From Nematostella vectensis (taxonomy: Eukaryota > Cnidaria > Anthozoa > Actiniaria > Edwardsiidae), in the NCBI RefSeq assembly GCF_932526225.1, contig NC_064036.1:7819519-7883518 (forward strand): a stretch of 64,000 bases of DNA. The letters are read 5' to 3'. The translations under genes and the position numbers were made by a program. How positions within the stretch are numbered: position 1 is the first letter of the stretch; every line of letters starts with the position of its first letter. Below, in pieces: positions 1 through 10,487 of this stretch. The notes under the pieces were generated by a model that saw nothing but the letters and a program-made list of their open reading frames with translations, searched no databases and was not told where the DNA came from.

Positions 1-3000
1 ACACCACAGCGCTTGAATCTGCCATCACCGATAGATCGAGATACCTCAAGCACCCCTAAGACACGCCCATCTCTGTAATGGCATTTAGAAATATAAGGGA
101 AAATTGCTTATTGCAATAAATGATCATGAAAATAATAGAAAAAAAAATGTTGCTTACTTGACATATCCACCAGCTTTTTGGATCCTCATTCTTTCATCAT
201 ACTGTAAAATATAAAAATTAAAAGAAAAGGCTGTCAATACACATTAGCTGTTTCTTGAGTGTCTTTTAAAATAATACTCATCTGAAAAAGGGGGAAAATA
301 CTGTAAGGGTGCCTCCACCCCCCCGCCTATGGACCCGCAAGGCTTTGTGCACAGTACAATACTCCTGTTATCTTATTGAAACATGATAAAACTTTACCCC
401 TGTTGGTGAATGGTCCTTAGAAAGCCGTACTACTGATATTTTGCCAGCGCTGTCACATCTGCAGACGAGTGCCTACATATAACAAGTGCCATAAGTCTAC
501 TCCACTTTATTCAGAGGGCCTAAGAATGCATAAAAAAGGCCTACTATGGTCCACTAATAAGGACAACCTTACAAAAGGGGAAAATGTTCAAAAGAGTTAA
601 AACTAAAAAAAATTGAAAAGCCTGTTTTTGTGTATTTTTTTAACAAATTGCTAAATTGCTGGCTTGCAACCTGACAGTATGAGGTTACCTCCAGGTAATC
701 AGGTAATTAAAAGTGCAAAAAAGCAATATAAACTTCCTTGCCCTTGTGCTTCCCTATGTTTAGTATTGTTAGCTCATACCAAAGGGTCCTTACCTTACTG
801 TCACCTAGATTAGCAACATACAAAGTGTTATTGATGACCAGTACAGAGACTGCAGTAGAGCCATCTTTCCAAACAGGAGTGCTATACAACATAGAAATAC
901 ACAGTTGATAAAAATACTGACACTCTGTGTTTATAGACAACTGTATATAAGTGATAGTACCAGCCTGAAGTACATGCAGGCTTGTTGCAAAGCCTGTTGA
1001 CGACAACCTTTTGTCAATCGACTGTATACTGTATGTATTTTGATTCACTGTACAGCTGGCCTATTGTTAGTTTTATTTTTTAATTAGCCCATGTTCTCTG
1101 TCTGGAGAAACAACTTCTTGTCAAAAGCATTTTCTTTCTACTCACCCCTTTGAGGCCTCATGTAAGAACTGTTCATCTGTTAGGGTATAAGCATCAACAA
1201 GACACTTCTTGATTTCTTTGTCCTTGCCAGTTATACTGCCTGAATGAAATGGAGAATGTGAGTCATTAGTGAAATCCAATTATCAGCAAGTTATACTTGT
1301 AAGAATCTATATCAGTACCACAGTTTGTAGCTAGATTTATTAAATGTAATCATGCACAGTGTGCATATTTACCAAGATCGTTAACCTTTTGGCATTCTGC
1401 TCTTGATGTTTTCATGCAGGTGTTCAGCAGCAAACAAAGAAGCCCTTGGACCAGCATGACCATCAAACACAGCATAATAAGCCATCCTCTGACTGCAATA
1501 GCAAACAAATCGTCTCTTAATAGATAGATATCGGTAGCCATCAAACACAGCATAATAAGCCATCCTCTGTCTGCAATAGCAAGAAAATGGTCTCAATAAT
1601 AGATAGATATTGGTAACCTGAGTATCAGGCCATCCTATGTTTCTATCACGTCGGCGAGAAACAAGACAAGGGCCTGATACAAGTACTGTTCAAATCGCAT
1701 GTTCTCATGCCGGATTCCGGCATGACTGCTGATTGGTAAAAAAAAACAAAGGGTACTCAAATTGGAGGCGCTGATTGGATCAGCTATATATAGTACCTTA
1801 ACCGGTCGACTGCTGTACAGGCCCCGAAACGATCCCAGGACCCGAAATGATCCCGTGACCCGAAACGATACCGAGGAGTCCCCGAAATCAACTCCACGGA
1901 ATTGCGGTAATGGACAAAGGGAAAGCAGAAGAAAGCACTTCCAATTCTTAAAGCATAATTAAGGGTTGACAGCAAATCTATTTCTAACTTAAATTCCAAT
2001 ACAATACTTCTATTTATTACATTGCCCCGGCGGTAAACCCATAAACAGAGTCCAAAACAAATACACAACTTTTAATCGCTACTGAAAGGAGTACAACATA
2101 AACATAGCACAGCCAAAGCACAGCCTTGCTCAGAACAACCAAACTTTTGACCTTCGAAACATTTGCAATTCCAACACATGACTCTGACACTATAAATCTC
2201 GTTTCCGGTAAACATCACCCCTAAAAATCTATATTCATTTGACAACCAAACGTGTTTTTTACCACGAAATCCATGTTCACACGAGCGAATATTTACCGAC
2301 AGCCGGTTTGGCCGAGAAGATGGAATGACAAAAGCACACTGAGTAATGCACTCGAACAACCCTTTTACTACCGTTGCAAAATATTAAGAGATGTGGCTTT
2401 TGTTGAAAGCAATATGTGAGTTTTAAATTTCCTTATGTAGTAGTGCGTACACCACTGCATGATTTCTCTCTATCTCTCTTTATGATAGGTCTTTCATTCA
2501 CCGAGCACAAACGAACATTTTCCTACGGGAATGCAGAGGCATGTCTAATCTTTGGAGACATTTGTTTATGGCTTGTTATGTATGAATTATTTTTTTCACG
2601 CCTGGTTCTTCAAATTACAATCACTGGAATTTTTATTTGACCCCAACTGCTGACTCAACAAAGCTGTCGAAAGCTGTATTTCCCGCGCAGTCGCATAGTT
2701 AATTCAAATTTCTGGATAGTGACAAAAATGACGCTCAAATGTTTCATATGTTTTTAAAACTGAAAGCCAATCCTTCCACATTCCTTTTGTTTGTCCATTA
2801 CCGCAATTCCTTGGGGTTCATTTCGGGGACTCTTGGGGATCGTTTCGGGTCCCGGGATCAGTTGGGGTACTTTTGGGGATCATTTCGGGTCCTGGGATAT
2901 TTCGGGTCCTGGGATCATTTCGGGTCCTGTACACTGCTCATTCTCAGAGTAATGGCGGACTCCAAGAGTGCTTTTGACCTTGCGTTAGCAGAATCAGAGA

Positions 3001-5418
3001 AATCGTTTTCTATAACATTTAAAAAAAATTATTTTCCTTTCTTCATTTTCTTCGGAAAAATTCCGCCTGATACTCAGGTTAGATCAAATGTTTTGCCCAG
3101 GCCGGTCATTGCGTGTGTTTATTTCTCATTGGTTTTGTTTTTTTTAAGCAAACATCTACTAGTTATATCAAAGGCGCTGGATATCATAGAAGCTGCTTGA
3201 TCCTATAGACATCATTAGTAGTTTCTATCAAATTTTTAGACAGACCAGGCGCTGAATATTCAAGAAATTTGTCTGTGAGAGCACGAAGAATGATTGGGAT
3301 TGTTTGCAGAACTTCCCGCGAGTTGTTGATTGAGTGAGCTTATCAAATAATGGCATTTGTGTTCAAGCAGCGGTTTGTCTATTTAGACGAAAAAGCCTGT
3401 AGTAAATTGGTGATGTGAATATTCTGTAGTAATTTAGTGATGTGTTGATCTGCAGTCATATAAATAAATCGTAAATCTCCTGAGCTGTGAACTATCTTTG
3501 CGTTTCAAATCATTTAGCATAAAGTTACCCTCACCGGGGTTCGTCGTTACTAAAATTATTACCCTTGCATAAAACCAATATTTAGGTTTTTTTCTACATA
3601 AATGCTGTTTATAACTTGATTTGGGCATTTGATTTTACCACCACGCGAGTCATTGGAAAATTGAAAACTGACGTATTTTAACAGTGGCCTGAAAAAGGGT
3701 GGCAGGCGTCGCGTCTAGTATTTGTGTCAGGCGTACTTTTATTTTTCCTCTCCGACTTTTGAAAAATAAAATCGCCTGATACTCAGGCTAAGATATTGGT
3801 AGCCATTGAACGCAGCATAATAAGACATCCTCTGACTGCTAAAAGGAACATCCATCAGACTATCCATCAGACTCAGCTTAAATTTTGACTTGCACGATTA
3901 AAGAGCTTGTGACTTACACATCATCCCCCCGCCCGGGTTCAGGGTAGTACTCATCCCTAATAACGTGAGCATCCTGCATTTCCTCACGCTCTCCTTTTCT
4001 TTCAGCAAAAAATCCCTTCAATTTATAGAGTTTTACACCTGAAATATATAAGTGGAAATTACACTTTTAATGTAAAATATAAAAATACACGTCAATTGAA
4101 TAAGAATTATAAGAGCAAGGGACTGGATATGCTTAGACTCGTGTAATTGAGTTAAAATGTGTAACCGATGTGCCAACTGATGAGCCAACTGATGAGCCAA
4201 CTGATCTCAAAACTATTTGGAAAGCACACAATAATACGAAATGCTTGTATTATTATTATATCATTATATCTTTTATGACATTATATTTATTATATTTTTC
4301 ATGGCACTAATGGCTTTTGCCACTTGCACCACTGATCAATGTAAACGGTAAACATTATCATAATAATATGCATATTAATCCTTTGGTTATGATTGGCTAT
4401 ACTCAGGGCCAGTGAGGGTTATTTTTGTGATCCGTGAATGGCCTTTTTTGTTCATTGGGAATCGTGCAAAGGAGAAATTGAAAACCATGATCCCTAATTG
4501 CTACCTTCCCTGTGATTCGTGAATGGCGATATTTGATCAGGGTGAATTGTGATCTATGCTCTTTAAAAATCGTGAATCATGATTTCCGAGTAAAGAATGA
4601 CCCTTGTCGTCAGTTTATCGTGAAACATGATTTCCGATTTTTGAAACTCGTGAAACGTGCCGGAACCCCCTTACCGCCCCTGTATACTAGTGTGCATATG
4701 AATGGTTCCAAGGACTCACTAATATGGGTTTTCATATGTGAGTCCCATTTGGGAGTTCTTCAGTACAAACCTGTAGCAAGTTTTTTGACATTATCTTTGC
4801 TTATCTCCTCAGCTTTCCTCTTCTCCCCCCTGGATTCACTACTCTCCAGGGGAGGGAGGTCTCCAAACAGATCAATACACTTGTCACTACCATTCAGGTT
4901 TGATGGCTCTCCCCGGGTCGAGGTTTCAGACACTGTAGATTAAATAAAAAAAACACTGGTAATGATAAAGGGAAAATAAATGAGGCGAGGCAGGGGAAGT
5001 AGTGTTGCGTGGTTAAATGCTGTAACCCATTGCATACCTGCCAACTCTCCTGGTTGAGACTTCCGGCTTTTTATCAAATCTCCCGGTCCTCCCGGTTTTA
5101 CCTTAAATCTCCAGCTTTATGACAAAATTTTAATCGTTGAGAAATTGGCTCATACTTTGGAGTCGTTAGATAGTTTAGGGGTTGGCAGGTATGCAGTGCC
5201 AAGTTTTTAACCATTATTATTACATCCCCAGTATTTCCTATAACTTACTTTTATTTTAATCACAAAAGTGTTGGACACAGACAACTGCCTAAAATCCAGA
5301 ACTAGCTTTATTTGGGCCACCCGTATTCCGTGGTGTTTGCCCCATAAAATTTCCATAAACTTCTATCACTTATACCAGTACACATACCTGGGGGAGGAAG
5401 GTCGCCAAATAGATCCAT
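1..5418 (-). CDS. ILKAP: ILKAP-type protein phosphatase 2C (3' end beyond window)
   Basis: PP2C-family Ser/Thr phosphatase, orthologous in layout to integrin-linked-kinase-associated phosphatase. Exons on the minus strand: 5388-5418, 4771-4932, 3918-4038, 1386-1492, 1146-1239, 794-881, 398-472, 158-201 and 1-72. Each has GT-AG borders and phases close throughout, giving about 264 residues up to the window edge. Visible family landmarks are the N-terminal MDLFGDLPP, the block AERKGEREEMQDAHV, the metal-binding YYAVFDGHAG, WKDGSTA, VANLGDSK, and EVSRSIGDG in the last exon. The motif DLFGDLPP occurs twice, in exons 1 and 2. Start chosen at 5418 because the motif begins there. The donor after exon 4 (GTTAAC) is weak, but the stronger-looking GT 13 nt further on would bring in a stop. 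The C-terminal part of the phosphatase domain lies outside the window. Identification is secure; the paralogue name is likely. Confidence 0.93.
1539..1616 (-). repeat. Second copy of ILKAP exon 4 acceptor and exon start
   Basis: The 78 bp at 1461-1538 cover the acceptor and first 30-odd nt of ILKAP exon 4 and are repeated head-to-tail here, with GCAG acceptor and codons for QRMAYYAVFDG intact but no downstream exon body. A third copy sits at 3791-3841 beyond an inserted transposon. Confidence 0.85.
1617..3787. mobile_element. 2.2-kb inverted-repeat element in ILKAP intron 3
   Basis: Bounded by perfect 14-bp terminal inverted repeats, CCTGAGTATCAGGC on the left and its complement on the right. 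An internal copy of the right terminus lies at 3064-3077, suggesting nesting. Flanking AGATATTGGTA occurs on both sides, but it also belongs to the host tandem repeat, so a target duplication cannot be proved. A longer internal inverted repeat pairs about 1800-1935 with 2770-2945. No transposase domain is recognisable, so it is non-autonomous or foldback-like. Confidence 0.7.
1800..2945. repeat. Internal long inverted repeat (arms 1800-1935 and 2770-2945)
   Basis: The left arm carries repeated CCCGAAAYGATCCC blocks followed by GGAATTGCGGTAATGGACAAA. The right arm carries the same blocks as reverse complement (TTTGTCCATTACCGCAATTCC, then repeated TTTCGGGTCC). The arms are imperfect and differ in block number. 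The spacer is about 0.8 kb with no recognisable gene. Confidence 0.75.
3791..3841 (-). repeat. Third, diverged copy of ILKAP exon 4 start
   Basis: Matches the 1461-1538 and 1539-1616 units with several substitutions, including changes in the VFDG codons. It resumes the repeat at the point where the left copy is interrupted, so the element at 1617-3787 inserted into a pre-existing tandem array. Confidence 0.8.
5031..5195. mobile_element. MITE, 165 bp, TIR TGCATACCTGCCAAC
   Basis: Fifteen-base terminal inverted repeats (TGCATACCTGCCAAC and its complement) flank an AT-rich body with CTCCCGGT motifs. It has no coding capacity and lies in ILKAP intron 1. Confidence 0.75.
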
Positions 5419-5538
5419 GAATAGGAAGAAAGGATAGAAAATAAAGTTGGGGCTATTTACACAACGAAATCGAACCTCATTCAAATATGGCGGATGGCGG
5501 CACGGTTAAAAAGACTGGGCTTACCACAGGCATACCGC

Positions 5539-5772
<234 letters not shown>

Positions 5773-5962
5773 GCAGCGGCACTAAAAGAGGAAGCACACG
5801 GCAAAGAAATCCAGGAAACTCGATGAGCATGTTATGTATTGCCATGCCCCAATCTTCAAGAGATCCTTCATCCCTCCAACCCCGCTTCCTTCCACCCCTC
5901 CCCTCCCATTTAAAGGGGGATTTAAAGGGGTGAATTTGGGAGGAGCCGACCATGTGCGGTAA

Positions 5963-5984
5963 CAGGGGCTCATATGAGCCCCTG
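5963..5984. repeat. 22-bp perfect palindrome
   Basis: CAGGGGCTCAT followed directly by its reverse complement, with no spacer, set between two GCGGTAAC words in direct orientation (5956-5963 and 5985-5992). Confidence 0.9.
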
Positions 5985-6463
5985 GCGGTAACCAATATTT
6001 TCGTAAAGCATACCATTTTAGATGTCCATAAGGAGGAATGAAAAACAGAAAGAAAAAATAGAAAGAAAGGAAAAAAACTTAGCGAAAAAAAATCTAATTT
6101 CGGACATTTTCAGCATGACTGACGTTACAGACTGTCGGTGTATTTTCAGCATGATGCGTGCGTCACAGCACAAGGGCTAATACCAAAGGAGCAGACTCGT
6201 ACCCAGTCGTTATTTGCTGTTGCGCGGACATCCACAGGAATTCTGAAGAGAAGACTAGACACAGGTGACAGTCGTACTGAGCAGGATAACAACATCACTA
6301 TAGCAACACACGAACTCCCAAGAAACGCAAGCGTGAAAAAGACCCCCGATATGAGGATAGGGCTAGGAACCTGGTAGTTGTCTCCTTATAGACCTTTGCA
6401 TTGTACGGACGCTGGATCCTCGAGCAAGACTTATGTATTTTGACTTTTTTAACTTTGTTGATC

Positions 6464-6618
6464 CAGTAGCGGATCTAGGGGGAGAGTTTAGGGGGTTTAA
6501 ACACCCCCCCCCCCCCCTTGGGCTTCCAGAAAGCCATATGTAACAAAAATAAATTACCCCCTTCCCACCTTTGTCACTGGGCCAAACCCCCCTTTGCGAA
6601 AGGCTAGATCCGTCCCTG
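6464..6618. mobile_element. MITE with CAG...CTG ends and 5-bp target duplication
   Basis: Ends CAGTAGCGGATCTAG and CTAGATCCGTCCCTG are imperfect inverted repeats. TGATC occurs on both flanks, consistent with a target-site duplication. The body has a poly-C run. Same family style as 32817-32983 and 38363-38702. Confidence 0.7.
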
Positions 6619-6819
6619 TGATCCCCAAGCTACACAGAGTATCTATACTCGAGTGAATTTTATTAGTATCATTTTTTGATGCGAAGAGAGAGGGGTTCTT
6701 CCAAAAAACAACTGTGTGATGTAAAAGAATAACGTTTTGTTTTTAATAGTGTTTTTTTATCCGTGTACAGAAGCTTTAAAAAAAAAACATAACGCTTCCC
6801 AGACGAAAACCAATAAGTT

Positions 6820-7143
6820 TTACTCATTGCTGATCACATCCTTGTCATGAGACGTCACTTTTTGAATGACTATCAGGAGGTATTCGTTGTCGGGAGCAAC
6901 CATGAACTCCATCTTGTTAGTGCGCACGCGTATAAATCGCAGCTCGTTTTGAGGATCCATATCCCGCACTGCACTATGGGCAAAGTAAGCCAGCGGTGCA
7001 AACTCAGAGGCGTACAGTTGAGTGGTAGGGATGTCCATGGAGGATTTGATTGGTTCTCCTTGGTTGTTGATTACAAGCCAGCCCATGACTCCCGGATGAA
7101 GCGAGATTCGTTGAAGCGTGTTTTCAACTTCGGATGTAGTCAT
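6820..7143 (-). CDS. DYNLRB: Dynein light chain, roadblock/LC7 type
   Basis: A 107-residue single-exon protein of the roadblock/LC7 fold, a light chain that dimerises on the dynein intermediate chain. Family signatures in order: VENTLQRI near residue 5, GEPIKSSMD, YASEF, VRDMDPQNELRFIRVR and MVAPDNEYLLIVIQ. The start is the Met of MTTSEVENTL, because the family begins a few residues before this helix. Upstream codons stay open for 33 more residues, but a TTTTAG/TTTGCAG acceptor-like stretch lies just 5' of the ATG, suggesting a spliced 5' UTR. The protein is about ten residues longer at the C terminus than the usual 96. Its minus-strand neighbour at 9809-10150 encodes another dynein light chain. 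More diverged from vertebrate DYNLRB than that neighbour is from DYNLT1. Confidence 0.92.
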   Translation of the reverse strand: MTTSEVENTLQRISLHPGVMGWLVINNQGEPIKSSMDIPTTQLYASEFAPLAYFAHSAVRDMDPQNELRFIRVRTNKMEFMVAPDNEYLLIVIQKVTSHDKDVISNE

Positions 7144-9808
7144 GATTCCAAACTGCAAACTAAAATACATTAAAAAAATGATAAAAAATGGTCTGTGTAT
7201 TTTCTCCTTACAGGCGAAACTTGCAACATCGGGGCCGACCAACCAAAAGAAAAAAAGGCCGGAAATTTGAGCAAATTTGCCGGTTCCTAATTCCAGTCCA
7301 TCTACTTACGGAGGGAGGGGGATATGCTTAACGACACCCGTAGTGCCATTGATATAATTCAAGTTTTTCTCCCCTTTTGCAACTCTAAAGCGCGATAATC
7401 AACCTTGCACTAAGAATTAGCGCCCTGCAGCCAAAACTATTTTCCTTGCTTTCATTTGTGAGGGATAAATTGTGATAAGAGAGAGTTTCTATTTTCTTTT
7501 GGTTCTGTTAATGATAAGTTGTGACAAGAGAGAATATTTTTGAAACATTGCTACATAATCCTTAAATTGGAATAAATATATCGTTAGAATATCGCCACAT
7601 CGGTGCTGCTTCTTTTTCTTTATAAAGAAATTTATATTTTCTTGTTTATAAGTATCGTTGTTGCTATGTAATTATAAAAACGTTTTTAAAAGGAAATGAT
7701 GGGAATTCAGGTATATCGACTGACTGTGTTTTTATTAAACAAAAATAATCGGGCTTACAGTTAGACTGGCGAATGCATGATTTTCTTACCTTTTGTCCGG
7801 TTGTTTTATCTGGCAAAGGGAAGAGATTAAATGAACTTCAGAGAGGGCCTCAAAATCGCTCTCTCAAATTTAATGATATTCCAGAAATACTTGTTCTAGT
7901 TATTTAAAAATTTAGTAGATCACGCGATGAATAATGGCTCGTTAACACGCGCGGTATGAGAAGACAGCCGCGGCTTACAATAGCCATAGAATTCAAACAC
8001 AGAAAAGAAAACTCAACATAGGGCAGGTGGGTTAAAAGCTGGTGTACCGCTTTTCATCATACGAGATGAGAAGTGTAACCTCAATGTCAATCATGGGGTG
8101 CTTTAACCAGACAGGATAGGTATATAATAGATACAGTATAAGCAAAGAGAAAATTAAAATGAGACATTATTTATTCAACATTATAGGTGTTTGTTTACGT
8201 TACGTAGAGATAAATACGGACTAAAGAACTAGACTGAATAAGTGAGATAATAAACGCATATACTTTTTGAATATTTAAAACTGTCAAATAGGGTTGCACC
8301 GGGCAAATGTGTTTTAATAATATGAAAAAACAGTTTTAGATTGGGCTGTCTTGATCGTGCAGTTGTATGCAATGTGCATTTGTTTTGATATACCCCTCCC
8401 CCTGAACCTGGTTACATACCTGTGGGTTTAAAAAGACAATATGAAAACAACAGCATTTACGAGGAAAGGAGCAGATTGATGATGATATCATAAAGTGGAT
8501 TAGCGACCCCCCTGAACCCAGACAAAAAATGTGTTCCTTAAAATTGACATCTCTAAATAATCGTAGAAGTTTCTTTGATTGACACATCAAAGATAGCAGA
8601 ATAGGCCAATGCTAAGGTTATTAGACTGTAGCAATGTGCTCTGACAAAGCACAAAATCACACCCCATAAAACTGAGACATAGATTTTCCACCTTAAGAAT
8701 ACTGGACTCTAGAATTCTATAAAAAATGTCAATCTCTCAATGAACATGCAACACATTGTTTTATACAATGTATTACCAAACCGTGTTTCCTACTGTTATT
8801 CAGGTTTTCAGAAAAGTCTTCATTCTATACAGTGGGTAAAATGTTAAAGCTGAATTTGTTGATGACTGTTGAGAGTTCAAATCCATTCCTCATATGGGAG
8901 TAGTTGGTAGTTAATCATTCCAACATGACCAATAAATTCCCTTGCTGTGTGCAGTAAGGAAAATAAAAAAAAAAAAGCCGTCACTTGGTTTAGACAGTTG
9001 ATAGGCTACACACTTTTCCTAAGCAAGACAAAAATTTTGGATTCGCTGAGGTACCCAGGTCAAAGTTTTAATCTTTAAAAAACCCTACTTTAAAAAAATC
9101 CATCTTTAAAAAATCCTATTAAAACAAATCTAACAAGTCAGACATTTGACAAACCTGGGTACCATAGCCTCCAGCTTTGTTTATTTTTTTGTTTGATGAC
9201 TTGCTTTTTGTGGGCAGACTATTGAATAAACAAGAGAAGATTGATGCTATGGTAAACAGGGTAACATTTGCTAGTTTATCTGACAGCGTTTGAGGTTGCA
9301 TCAGAATCACTGGGTATCCAAGCACACAGTCAGTGGGTAAAATAAAATGTGATTAATATTTGGATTTACACTTTGCAACAATAGTACAAGAAATAAGCAC
9401 AATAATTAACAAATAACTTACACTATGGCTACAAAAAAAACTAAATTTAGATTGGATATCTTATAAAAAGTTTGGGACCTATGTACTATTATTGGAACAG
9501 TCTTGACAGTTGTTTGGTCACAAAGATATATCCAAGTGATAATTTCCTGGTTGTATCTTGCATCTTGAAGACATATGTCATGAAAAGTTCCTCTATAAAC
9601 AACTTTCTTTTATAAATTCCTTGAGATAAGACATCCATTCCTCATGGTACATATATCACAGGGTAAAGATATACACGACTCACAAAACATGGGTAAAATG
9701 AAGCCCTGGAGCAGCAAATATAACGTAGAATTAGGTACACAAAACAACAAAAAATGTTGTAGAAATTCGCGCCCCTCTTTCGAAAATAATATCTGTTTAC
9801 GAGAGAGT
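7144..9808. other. Intergenic between the two dynein light-chain genes
   Basis: AT-rich, with no open frame that looks coding on either strand and no clear transposon ends. It should hold the roadblock 5' UTR and promoter on the left and the Tctex-1 3' UTR on the right. A minus-strand AATAAA at 9178-9183 is a possible Tctex-1 poly(A) signal. Confidence 0.5.
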
Positions 9809-10150
9809 TTAGATAGCCAAGCCAAACACACTGACAATACAGTACATGGTCTTGTTCTCCCATCTCACGGTACAGCTTCCGTCGGTCGTGTTATCCCAGT
9901 AGCACGAGCTCGAAGTATGTAGACCTGCTCCGTTTTTCTGCATGATAACGCAAGTAACGATGTACTTGAACGGTTTTCCCAGCTTGGTCAGTTGGTTTAG
10001 ACATTGCTCGACGACATTTGAGGTCCATTGGTTGACTTTGTTGTGTTGATACGCATTTCCACCGATAGCGCCTTCGATTCCTTCCTTAATTATGTTGCTA
10101 ACTTCATCGACGACAAACGAGGTTTCTTCAGCAGATTGGTACTCATCCAT
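9809..10150 (-). CDS. DYNLT1: Dynein light chain Tctex-1 type
   Basis: A 113-residue, intronless, full-length Tctex-1 light chain, very close to animal DYNLT1. It shows [19 protein letters not shown] at the N terminus, [34 protein letters not shown], then the C-terminal strands [21 protein letters not shown]. The length equals the vertebrate protein and the start Met is the family start. It binds the dynein intermediate chain as a dimer and can carry cargo. The gene is divergent from UreG. Lack of introns in a region where every larger gene is intron-rich may mean retroposition or simple intron loss. Confidence 0.97.
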   Translation of the reverse strand: MDEYQSAEETSFVVDEVSNIIKEGIEGAIGGNAYQHNKVNQWTSNVVEQCLNQLTKLGKPFKYIVTCVIMQKNGAGLHTSSSCYWDNTTDGSCTVRWENKTMYCIVSVFGLAI

Positions 10151-10487
10151 TTTGAGTGTTTATGCAACGGTTTACAAAGAATATCGTAGAGTCTGTTTGT
10201 GGCTCAAAATGGTTGCTCGCCTTCAAAGTTGTCCTCACCGACTACGTAGCAACCACCTCGGTTCAGGCCCCCGTCGGAAAAAAAACGTTGCCCGAAATCA
10301 ACTTCGGACACCCTTCGACACGGTTTCCCTAAAGCTAATAAATAGTCGAAGAGCGTTTTGGCAAATCGAACAGTACTCGTCAAGACAACAATAGCTGTGT
10401 TTCTTGTTTCGGGTTTCGTGTCTGCTTGTTTGCAGGTCGTGCAAGGTCGCTGTAAATTTTTCGTCTGAGCTAAAAAAATCAATAGCA
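10151..10487. promoter_or_regulatory. Shared upstream region of Tctex-1 and UreG
   Basis: A 337-bp gap between two divergent start codons. Neither gene can have a promoter elsewhere without overlapping the other, so this is a probable bidirectional promoter. No TATA box was seen. Confidence 0.55.

Larger units (their letters stand above)
5773..6819. other. Intergenic between ILKAP and the roadblock gene
   Basis: No gene recognised. It contains a 22-bp perfect palindrome at 5963-5984, a 155-bp MITE at 6464-6618, and near the right end a likely poly(A) signal for the roadblock gene (AATAAA on the minus strand at 6659-6664). An open frame at 6138-6377 resembles nothing I know and is not called. 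Confidence 0.6.

Noticed and set aside
6138..6377. 79-codon plus-strand open frame
   Set aside because: No similarity to any family I know and no supporting splice or promoter signals.
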